A stretch of DNA of 64,000 bases from Halobaculum sp. MBLA0147 (GTDB taxonomy: Archaea; Halobacteriota; Halobacteria; Halobacteriales; Haloferacaceae), in contig NZ_JBGKAD010000001.1 in NCBI RefSeq assembly GCF_041361345.1, positions 186,001 through 250,000 of the forward strand, read 5' to 3'. A program made the position numbers and the translations under genes. Below, in pieces: positions 51,849 to 59,082 of the stretch (position 1 is its first letter; each line of letters begins with the position of its first letter). The notes below the pieces were generated by a model that saw only the letters and a list, made by a program, of their open reading frames with translations, did no database searches and was not told the origin of the DNA.

Positions 51849-52514
51849 TCAGTTACCGTCGGACGCGTCGTCCTCGCCGTCGGTCGCGTCGTCCTCGCCG
51901 TCGGTCGCGGCGCCCTCGTGGGTCTCCCCGTGCTCGTCGCCTTCGACTTCGCCGTCGTGGTCGTCACCGTGGGCCGCGTCGTCGTGGTCGTCGTCGACTC
52001 CCGCCGCCGACTCCTCGGCCTCGTGAACGGCGTCGTCGGCCTCGTCGAGTTCGATGGACGCGGGGCCGTCGTCCGTCTCGTCGGCGGGTTCGTCGTCGAC
52101 GGCGACACCGTCGTCCTCGGTCTTCGGGACGCGGACGTGGAGCGCGCCGTGTTCGGTCAGTGTCGCGTCGGCGCCGGTTGGGTCGACGGACGCGCCCTCC
52201 GGTAACTCCGCGCTCCCGTCCAGCGACAGGCCCCGACCCGGGAACCGCATCTCGAACTCCTCGTGGAACTCGCGGAAGCGGTCGACCTTCACCTCGACGG
52301 CGCCGTCACGGAACTGCACCTGCACGTCGCTGTTCGTCGCCCCGGGGGCGTCGAACACGACGAGGTACTCGTCGTCGGACTCCAACAGGTCGTACGCGAG
52401 CGGGCGTCGCTCCTGGACTTTGCTCACGCCGCGTCCGACCCGGTCGAGCACCGTGTTGACCGCCGACTCACCCAACTGCTTCAGCCCGTCCGCGGGACTC
52501 TCGTCGCCGCTCAT
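51849..52514 (-). CDS. Hsp20/alpha-crystallin-like protein with acidic His-rich tail
   Basis: 221 residues. The alpha-crystallin core (about 40-145) runs from YLVVFDAPGATNSDVQVQFRDGAVEVKV to LTEHGALHVRVPK, and the N-terminus is helical. Unlike most small heat-shock proteins it has a C-terminal tail of about 80 residues rich in Asp, Glu, His and Ala ending in 7-residue repeats (DGEDDAT). The zinc-ribbon gene ends inside its start codon (ATGA-like overlap). Confidence 0.82.
   Translation of the reverse strand: MSGDESPADGLKQLGESAVNTVLDRVGRGVSKVQERRPLAYDLLESDDEYLVVFDAPGATNSDVQVQFRDGAVEVKVDRFREFHEEFEMRFPGRGLSLDGSAELPEGASVDPTGADATLTEHGALHVRVPKTEDDGVAVDDEPADETDDGPASIELDEADDAVHEAEESAAGVDDDHDDAAHGDDHDGEVEGDEHGETHEGAATDGEDDATDGEDDASDGN
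51867..51908. repeat. 21-bp in-frame repeat in the Hsp20 tail
   Basis: Two identical 21-bp copies (51867-51887 and 51888-51908) encode the minus-strand acidic heptad ending the protein. Confidence 0.88.
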
Positions 52515-52669
52515 AGGTCGATCTCTTCGAGGGTGTCCGTCTCACCACAGTACGGGCACGAGAGGTCCTCGACGGTGTGGTCGTCGGGTACGTCGTACGT
52601 GTAGTGGTTCTCGAACATGTCCAACTCGCAGTCGTCGTCGACACACTTGATCTCCTTCGTGGCGGGCAT
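52511..52669 (-). CDS. Small zinc-ribbon protein
   Basis: 52 residues from ATG 52669. Two Cys pairs, IKCVDDDCELDMFE and LSCPYCGETDTLEE, form a likely zinc-binding finger; the rest is acidic. A minus-strand TATA-like GTTTATAC lies 28 bp upstream. It is translationally coupled with the Hsp20-like gene. Small zinc fingers of this kind are frequent in haloarchaea; a role in protein or RNA binding is possible. Confidence 0.82.
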   Translation of the reverse strand: MPATKEIKCVDDDCELDMFENHYTYDVPDDHTVEDLSCPYCGETDTLEEIDL

Positions 52670-52692
52670 ACCACGACGTAGGCCGGGCGATC

Positions 52693-52700
52693 GTATAAAC
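52693..52700 (-). promoter_or_regulatory. TATA-like box for the zinc-ribbon/Hsp20 pair
   Basis: Minus-strand GTTTATAC is centred about 28 bp before ATG 52669. Confidence 0.6.
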
Positions 52701-53185
52701 GGCGTGGGGGACGCTGGCACCGTGAGACACTGGCTCGGTGAGCGCGTCGCGACCGGCCGCCCTTCGCCACGTCGGTCGTGGGGGTACACCCGGGCGGCGA
52801 ACTCACAGCCGCCCCGCCGAGGTCGCGTCCGCGGCCGCCGCCGCGAGTGCCGTCTCGGTGAACGGGTCGACCCGCTCGTCCCCGACGATCACCGTCGGGT
52901 CGGGCGGGGGCGACGCTCCCGTCGACGGCCGCACAGCAGTGCCGCGCGGCGACGGCTCAGCCCACCGGCGACGGGTCGGGACCTCCCGAGTGGTAGTCTC
53001 GTCCGACCGCTCGTCCGTATCTGGACACTCCCGTGTCTCCGGTAGTCGAGGACTCCGGCCCGTGCGACCCTCGGCGACCGTCGCCAGCTCACTCGGACTC
53101 CACCGCGGCGTGTTCCGGACGCGTCGCGGACTGTGCCGGCGGCCGAATGGAAACACCCTTGTGCGACACGGAGCGACTCGGAGGT
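52701..53185. other. Long non-coding region with one possible tiny ORF
   Basis: 485 bp without a clear gene. On the minus strand 52803-52934 could encode 43 residues ending DPTVIVGDERVDPFTETALA and so on, which has protein-like composition; nothing else supports it. An exact GGAGGT lies directly against the ATG of the HEAT protein (53180-53185), with no spacer. Confidence 0.5.
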
Positions 53186-54484
53186 ATGAGCGACGACGCA
53201 CCCGCGGACGGCGACGGGGGCGGTGGCGACGACGAGGAGACCGCCGTCGAACTGTCCGTCGACGAGTTCGAGGAGCGCTTCGACGACCTCGCCGCAGCCG
53301 TCGAGGACGCCGAGACGGAGGCCGACCTCGACGACGTGGAGGCCGACCTCGACGCCCTCGCGGACAAGCTCGAAGCGGCCGACCTCCCCGAGGCCGACGA
53401 CGAGGACGAGGAGGACCCGGCGGCGGCGCTGGACGACCGGCTCTCGTCGGTCCGCGACGAGTTGGAGGCGGCGCGTGGGCCGTACGCCGCGGACGTGGCC
53501 GACGAGTTCGACGACGTGCGCGGGACGATCGAGGACACCCGCTGGACCGACGACGGACTCGAGAGTCTCGCCGAGGCCGTCGCCACGGCAGTCGCGGCGG
53601 TCGGCGACGCCCTCGGAGCGGAGGTCGACGCCACCACGTCGGCCGACGAGGAGAGTCTCGCCGACGCTCTGGAGACGGTCGCGACGGCCGTGACCGACGC
53701 CGGGCTGGACGCGGACGACGACGCCGAGACGATCGCAGCGCTGTTGACTGCCACGGACGAGTTGGCCGAGGCCGTCGAGGCGGCCGAGGAGTGGGACGAC
53801 CTGGAGACCCGTGAGCAGTTGGAGGCACAGGGGTTCTACGACGTGCTGGGCCACTACAAGGACTTCCCGCCGGAGTGGGCTGCAGTCAAGGAGTGGGAAC
53901 AGCGCGGCAACGTGGAGATGGTGCTGTTGGCACTCGACAGTCTCCAGTCGGAGTTCATGGAGAAACGGTGTCTGGAGAGTCTCACCCGGATGAACGACCA
54001 GGGCGCGTTCGACGCGATGCACCAGCGCGCGCAAAAGCGGGACCAGCCCGGAATCCGTGCGCTGGGGAAGATGGCCGCCGCCGACGCCGTCGAGACGCTG
54101 TTGGAGTACGTCGACGCGGACTCGAACCCGCAGCTCCAGGAGGTGACGTTCAAGGCGCTGGGGGAGATCGGCCACGAGGACGCCGTCCAGCCGCTCGCGA
54201 ACAAGTTGGTGATGGAGAACGACCAGGTGCGGCCGTACGCGGCCCGTGCACTGGGGATGATCGGCGACACGCGCGCCGTCGAGCCGCTGCGCGACACGCT
54301 GGCCGACGACGAGGTCGACACGGTTCGCGCCGCCGCGGCGTGGGCGCTGCGCCAGATCGGGACGGAACGCGCCCTGCGTGCCGCCAGCGGGGCGACGGAC
54401 GACGAGGCGTACATCGTCCAGGCGGAGGCGGACCGCGCCGCCGACGCACTCGACACCGACGAGGAACCCGCCGCGACCGCCTGA
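53186..54484 (+). CDS. HEAT-repeat protein
   Basis: 432 residues. Long Ala/Glu/Asp-rich helices occupy about 1-200. From about 205 a HEAT/PBS-lyase-like array follows: AVKEWEQRGNVEMVLLALD, AAADAVETLLEYVD, VTFKALGEIGHEDAVQPLAN, AARALGMIGDTRAVEPLRD, and a last AAAWALRQIG unit. Such arrays bind proteins and scaffold complexes; no enzyme domain is present. ATG 53186 has a GGAGGT immediately before it. Confidence 0.85.
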   Translation: MSDDAPADGDGGGGDDEETAVELSVDEFEERFDDLAAAVEDAETEADLDDVEADLDALADKLEAADLPEADDEDEEDPAAALDDRLSSVRDELEAARGPYAADVADEFDDVRGTIEDTRWTDDGLESLAEAVATAVAAVGDALGAEVDATTSADEESLADALETVATAVTDAGLDADDDAETIAALLTATDELAEAVEAAEEWDDLETREQLEAQGFYDVLGHYKDFPPEWAAVKEWEQRGNVEMVLLALDSLQSEFMEKRCLESLTRMNDQGAFDAMHQRAQKRDQPGIRALGKMAAADAVETLLEYVDADSNPQLQEVTFKALGEIGHEDAVQPLANKLVMENDQVRPYAARALGMIGDTRAVEPLRDTLADDEVDTVRAAAAWALRQIGTERALRAASGATDDEAYIVQAEADRAADALDTDEEPAATA

Positions 54485-54561
54485 CACGCGCCTCCGTTCG
54501 CACACCGTTCGCCGTCGAGTCGTTCGGGTCGCTCGGGTGTGGCCGTCCGTCGACCGTCTCC

Positions 54562-54801
54562 TCACAGTAATTCGCCGACGAACAGCAGCGAGAACCCGGC
54601 GGACACGAGGAGGCCGCCGGTACGACCGAGCCAGGTGTGTTCGGTCACCTCGGCCGGTGCGATGTCGACGTCCCAACTGTCGTACTCCGGGTCGTAGCGG
54701 ACGTACGAGGGCTGTTGGAAGAACTCCAGTGCGACCAGTGCGCCGCCGACGGCGCCCAGCGCCGCCCCGACGAGGCGGACGGTCTCCGCGAGTGTCACCA
54801 T
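54562..54801 (-). CDS. Small membrane protein
   Basis: 79 residues from ATG 54801. Two hydrophobic stretches (VRLVGAALGAVGGALVALEFF and GLLVSAGFSLLFVGELL) flank a short polar part (YDPEYDSWDVDIAPAEVTEH). Function unknown. A minus-strand TATA-like TCCTTTTC lies 27 bp upstream. It is convergent with the HEAT gene. Confidence 0.75.
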   Translation of the reverse strand: MVTLAETVRLVGAALGAVGGALVALEFFQQPSYVRYDPEYDSWDVDIAPAEVTEHTWLGRTGGLLVSAGFSLLFVGELL

Positions 54802-54823
54802 ACCCGAGCGTCCGTCGGTCGCC

Positions 54824-54831
54824 CGAAAAGG
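54824..54831 (-). promoter_or_regulatory. TATA-like box for the small membrane gene
   Basis: Minus-strand CCTTTTCG is centred about 27 bp before ATG 54801. Confidence 0.55.
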
Positions 54832-54882
54832 ACACCGAACCCGACCCGTAGCCTCTTGTACCGAGCCGGGACCAGACACTCC

Positions 54883-56703
54883 GTGTCCCCGACAGTCGCC
54901 GACTGCCCCGTCGTCCGGCCACGCCGCCTCGTCCGCCTCGTACTCGTCGTCGTGGCGCTCGCCTGTCTCGCGGTCGTCACCACCGCGTGTGGACCGGTCG
55001 CGGCGGCCGACCACGCCCACGCCACGGACGACGCCTCGGTCGACACCGACGAGGGGGTGCGGCCGCCGAACCCTCCGCCGGTACTGACCGTCGCCTCGAA
55101 CGAGAGCGACCACGCGAGGAACGCCAGCGACGCCGCCTCGAACGGGAGTCGGATCGTCGCGGTGTTCCCGAACCCGACGGCGGAGGGCGACAGCGGCGAG
55201 TACGTCGCCGTCGTCGTCGGCGCGGGGAACTGGACGGTCTCGGACGGCGAGACGACCGCGGTCGTCTCCGGACCCGGACGTGTCGTCCTCGCCGCGGCTC
55301 CCGAGGCGGTGCCGTCGGACACCCGCGGTCGTCGCGTCGCCGCCGACTTCGGACTCGCGAACGGTGGCGAGCGGGTGACCCTACGTCGCGGACGACCGGG
55401 GGCGAACGACACGGCAGTGCGGCGGGGTGCGAACGGCACTGCAGTCGTCGACCGCGTGCGGTACCGCGAGGCCCCGGCGGGTGCGCGGTGGCTCCCGGCC
55501 GACCGAACGTGGCGTCACGTCGACTACGACCCACGCCCGGCGGCAGCCGTCGGCCCGACGAACGGGACGGTGTTCGTGCTCCCGGACGCCGACGGCGTGC
55601 CAGTGGAGACACTGCGTGGTGCCGACCGGCGGCTCCTGTTTGCGGGGTACACGTTCGGCTCGGAGCGCGTCGTCGCGGTGCTCACCGCGGCACGGGAACG
55701 CGGGGTCCGCGTGCGCGTCTTGCTGGACGCAGATCCCGTCGGTGGGATCTCGGGTCGGCAGGCACGACTCCTCGACCGTCTCCGAGACGCCGACGTGCCC
55801 GTCCGACTCGTCGGTGGTGCGGCGGCGCGGTACCGCTTCCACCACCCGAAGTACGCCGTCGTGGACGACCGCGTGCTCGTGCTCACGGAGAACTGGAAGC
55901 CGGCCGGGACCGGTGGGAACGGGAGCCGCGGCTGGGGTCTCCGTCTCCGCGACCCCGGGCTCGCCGGGGAGTTGGCGGCCGTGTTCCGGCACGACTGGCG
56001 CGGGGATGACGCCCGCCCGTGGCGACGGGTACGGCGGGGCAGGACGTTCGAGCGTGCGGGTCCCGCGAGAGGGGCGTACCCACGTCGGTTCGCTCCCCTG
56101 GAGGTCACCCCCAACGAGACGGTGCTCCTGACCGCACCGGGGAACGCCGGTCGCGGCGTCGTCGCCGTCCTCGACACCGCCGACCGGCGGATCGACGTAC
56201 TCCAGCCGACAGTCGAGCGCGGCCGCCTGTTACGGGCGACGAAACGCGCCGCCGAGCGAGGGGTTCGCGTCCGTATTCTCGTCTCCGGGGCGTGGTACGT
56301 CCGAGAGGACAACCGCGCGCTCGTAGACCGACTGACGGAGTGGGCGGGGCGGACCGGCGCGTCACTCGTCGCCCGCGTCGCGGAGCCCGGCGACGCCTTC
56401 GGGAAGATCCACGCGAAGGGTGTGGTCGCAGACGACACCGTCGTCGTCGGCTCGCTCAACTGGAACCCGACGAGCGTCGGCGAGAACCGCGAGGTGGCCG
56501 TGGCGGTCCGCGGTGGCGGCGTGGCCGACTACTTCCGGCGCGTCTTCGCCGCCGACTGGCGTGGGCCGCGTCGCGGGCTCTTCGACGTGCTCGGGGGGGA
56601 GGGAGAGACCGGCGTTCCACCGCTGTTCGCCGTGGCCGCCGTCGGCCTCGTCGCGGCGACCGCACTGGGGGTGGCTCGACGCCTCCGGTTCGCAGCAGAG
56701 TGA
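54883..56703 (+). CDS. Exported phospholipase D-type nuclease with lamin-tail-like domain
   Basis: 606 residues from GTG 54883. A signal-type hydrophobic segment is at about 15-38. A lamin-tail-like domain (VAVVVGAGNWTVSDGETTAVV, RVVLAAAPEAVPS, GGERVTLRRG) precedes two PLD catalytic units: HHPKYAVVDDRVLVLTENW (HxK(x4)D) and KIHAKGVVADDTVVVGSLNW. A C-terminal hydrophobic segment (LFAVAAVGLVAATALGV) should anchor it. It probably cleaves phosphodiester bonds outside the cell, for example extracellular DNA; this is inferred from the domains. Confidence 0.88.
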   Translation: MSPTVADCPVVRPRRLVRLVLVVVALACLAVVTTACGPVAAADHAHATDDASVDTDEGVRPPNPPPVLTVASNESDHARNASDAASNGSRIVAVFPNPTAEGDSGEYVAVVVGAGNWTVSDGETTAVVSGPGRVVLAAAPEAVPSDTRGRRVAADFGLANGGERVTLRRGRPGANDTAVRRGANGTAVVDRVRYREAPAGARWLPADRTWRHVDYDPRPAAAVGPTNGTVFVLPDADGVPVETLRGADRRLLFAGYTFGSERVVAVLTAARERGVRVRVLLDADPVGGISGRQARLLDRLRDADVPVRLVGGAAARYRFHHPKYAVVDDRVLVLTENWKPAGTGGNGSRGWGLRLRDPGLAGELAAVFRHDWRGDDARPWRRVRRGRTFERAGPARGAYPRRFAPLEVTPNETVLLTAPGNAGRGVVAVLDTADRRIDVLQPTVERGRLLRATKRAAERGVRVRILVSGAWYVREDNRALVDRLTEWAGRTGASLVARVAEPGDAFGKIHAKGVVADDTVVVGSLNWNPTSVGENREVAVAVRGGGVADYFRRVFAADWRGPRRGLFDVLGGEGETGVPPLFAVAAVGLVAATALGVARRLRFAAE

Positions 56704-56737
56704 GCGGGCGACGAGCGGCGGCGACCGAGCGCCGAAC

Positions 56738-58636
56738 TCAGTCCTCGACGGCGGCCGCCGAGAGGTCCTCGTCGAGGGCGGCATCGCCCATCTTCTCGAC
56801 GAGCGCGTCGATCACCTGCTCGCGGCGGCCCTTCACGAACTTGATCGAGCCGACGACGAGGTGCCCGCCGCCGGAGACGCCGGCCCCTGGCAGTTCCTCG
56901 TTGAGTTCCGAAACCATCTGCGGGATGTCCAACCGGACGCCGTCCGACCGCAACACGGCGAAGTCCGGGCCGTACCCCACCGTGATCACCGGCTCCTGGT
57001 GTTCGCGGACCAACTCGTCGTGGAGTTCGCCCGTCGTCTTCCCCGGCGCCGGGTAGGTGAACCGGTGGGCGAACCGCTCCAGGTCGACGCGGTGGAACCG
57101 CACCCCCGAGTCCAGCCGCTCGGACTCCACGTGTGGCCGGACGGCGTCCAACTGCTCGGCTACGTCGCGTTCGGCCCGCGTCGAGAGGAACTCGACGAGT
57201 TCCTCGTGGCGCGCCTCGTCGTCACAGCCGACGTTCAGGGCGTCGCTGACGACGACCTCGCCGTCCTTGTAGCGCAGCCAGTGGGCGGCGTAGTCCAGCG
57301 CCTCGCCGACGGCGGTCAAGTCCTCGCGGTCGTACCCCTCCTCGGCGGCCAGATCGAGGTAGTCGTCCATCGCCGCGGCGTCCGACCGGTCCGACAGCCC
57401 GGCGACCGCCGGGACGTGTCGCAGGTCGTCGGTGATCCCCGGGTGGATCAGCCGCGCGAGTTCGACACACATCATCCCCGTCGTGACGGCGTAGTCGAGC
57501 CCGTGGAGGTACGGGTTGACGTGCGCGTCCAGCAGCGGGTCGACCGCCTCGGGGTCCGGGTGGTGGTGGTCGACGACGGCGATGGGTACGTCGTAGTGCG
57601 CGAGGTTCTTGTACGCGGGCACGTCCTCCTCCGTCGACCCGTTGTCCAGCATCAACAGGAACGGGAGCTTCTGCCCGTGGCGCGCCTGGCCCTCCAGCGC
57701 GAAGTTGAGGTCGCGCGTCACGTCCTCCATCTCGTAGAACGGCGCCTTGCTCGGGAGGCGCTTGAGCCGGTGGCGCGCGGCGTCCTCTGTCCCGTGCACC
57801 TCCGCGAGGAACGCCTCCAGCGCCTGCTGGACCGGGATCGCCGCACACATCCCGTCACCGTCTGCGTGGTGACGGATCCGGATCGGTCGCCCCTCCAGTA
57901 CCGTCTCGCGGAGCAGACGTGCGACCTCCACGAGTTCGTCGTGGAGTTCCTCGAACGCCTCCCACTCGACGAGCGGCGACACGTCGGCCGGCTCCGCGCG
58001 CTCGGCACGCTCCGCGGCGATCTCCGAGCGTGCGTCAGCGGCGGCCTCGCCGTCGAGGATGGTCAGATCGTCGATCTCGATCTGGACGGTGTCGCCGTGT
58101 GACTCCGCCTCGCCGCGGATCCGCACCACGTCGTCGACCGCCACGTCGGGGTACGCACGCACCCCGGCGCCGGCGAAGGCTGCACAGGCGGCGATACCGG
58201 TCTCGTCGGCGACGTGTAGCAGGGTCGGCCCGCCGGTCTGTTTGATCTGGACCACCTCGCCGCGGATCGTGACCGTCTCGCCGACCCGCAGGTCCGTCGT
58301 CGGCGTCAACTCGGGATCGTGTTCGACCGCCTCCGTGCGGTAGTCCGTCGGGTCGACGAGGTCGAACGCCACGTCGCCGTTCTCCTTCAGTTCGGTCAAC
58401 TCGACGATCAGTCGGTCGCCGACGGCGAACCGCTCGCCGTCCATGTTCGACTCGTGGACCAGTCCGGACACGTCGTCCGACACGTCGACGAAGACGCCGT
58501 AGTCGACCACACCGTTCACGGTCGCGTGGTAGCGGTCGCCGACCGACACGTCCGAGAGCGTACAGTTCGGAGCGAGATCGTAGACGACGGGACGCGAATC
58601 GTCCCCGCCGGAATCCCCGGCAACGTCGTTGCTCAT
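56738..58636 (-). CDS. DHH family phosphoesterase with S1 and OB domains (RecJ-like)
   Basis: 632 residues. Order: S1 RNA-binding domain (DVSVGDRYHATVNGVVDYGVFVDVSDDVSGLVHESNM), a second OB-fold (TVTIRGEVVQIKQTGGPTLLHVADETG), then the DHH core: IRHHADGDGMCAAIPVQQA, AVVDHHHPD and the DHHA1-like GVSGGGHLVVGSIKF. It should cleave single-stranded nucleic acid from one end or hydrolyse short oligonucleotides. In archaea related proteins act with GINS/MCM or in RNA turnover; I cannot decide which. ATG 58636 is preceded by a TATA-like box. Confidence 0.9.
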   Translation of the reverse strand: MSNDVAGDSGGDDSRPVVYDLAPNCTLSDVSVGDRYHATVNGVVDYGVFVDVSDDVSGLVHESNMDGERFAVGDRLIVELTELKENGDVAFDLVDPTDYRTEAVEHDPELTPTTDLRVGETVTIRGEVVQIKQTGGPTLLHVADETGIAACAAFAGAGVRAYPDVAVDDVVRIRGEAESHGDTVQIEIDDLTILDGEAAADARSEIAAERAERAEPADVSPLVEWEAFEELHDELVEVARLLRETVLEGRPIRIRHHADGDGMCAAIPVQQALEAFLAEVHGTEDAARHRLKRLPSKAPFYEMEDVTRDLNFALEGQARHGQKLPFLLMLDNGSTEEDVPAYKNLAHYDVPIAVVDHHHPDPEAVDPLLDAHVNPYLHGLDYAVTTGMMCVELARLIHPGITDDLRHVPAVAGLSDRSDAAAMDDYLDLAAEEGYDREDLTAVGEALDYAAHWLRYKDGEVVVSDALNVGCDDEARHEELVEFLSTRAERDVAEQLDAVRPHVESERLDSGVRFHRVDLERFAHRFTYPAPGKTTGELHDELVREHQEPVITVGYGPDFAVLRSDGVRLDIPQMVSELNEELPGAGVSGGGHLVVGSIKFVKGRREQVIDALVEKMGDAALDEDLSAAAVED

Positions 58637-58660
58637 ACCGGTGGCTACGGCGATGGGCCG

Positions 58661-58668
58661 TGTTAAGT
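58661..58668 (-). promoter_or_regulatory. TATA-like box for the DHH gene
   Basis: Minus-strand ACTTAACA lies about 29 bp before ATG 58636. The inserted element begins only 18 bp further upstream. Confidence 0.55.
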
Positions 58669-58685
58669 CTTCGAAGTCGTCGCGC

Positions 58686-58970
58686 GGTAGTGTTCAGATA
58701 AGGGTGAGTAGTCGGACGAGACTACCACTCAGGAAGCCCCGATCCGCTCGCGGTCGCTCGGCGATATATCGCGCCTCTCGGCACCGTTCGGCGCGATAGG
58801 GGTCGCCGAGACGACTGAATTGAACGCGAGCGGATCGCCCCTTCCAATCCCGGCCGAATCCACCCCGCACAGCGCCTCACCCTCCCCAGCCTCGTCGCTC
58901 GCTCCGCTCGCTCCTCCCTCGCGCGTTTCTCGCGCGCCACCCGCAACCATCGGCTTATCTGAACACCACC
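58686..58970. mobile_element. Miniature inverted-repeat element (285 bp) with 8-bp direct repeats
   Basis: Ends are GGTAGTGTTCAGATAAG (58686-58702) and its inverted copy CTTATCTGAACACCACC (58954-58970), 17 bp with one mismatch. Both ends are flanked by an identical 8-bp CGTCGCGC (58678-58685 and 58971-58978), the footprint of insertion. There is no transposase. GG-ended TIRs with 8-bp duplications recall IS1595/ISH4-type elements (family knowledge, not checked here). It lies just upstream of the DHH gene promoter. Confidence 0.88.
58740..58837. repeat. Very long nested hairpin inside the inserted element
   Basis: CGATCCGCTCGCG (58740-58752) pairs with 58825-58837; GTCG (58753-58756) with 58812-58815; CTCGGCGA (58757-58764) with 58803-58810; TATCGCGCC (58767-58775) with GGCGCGATA (58790-58798). 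That is 34 base pairs, with a 9-nt bulge and a 14-nt terminal loop. Confidence 0.9.
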
Positions 58971-59082
58971 CGTCGCGCTCGCGTCGTGAATCGCCGCGGA
59001 TAGAACGGGAACATAGAACCCGCGTCGCGAGGGGACTGAGCGCCCACGTCGCGACGAGCCGCCTCCAGATAGAACGAGAGCG

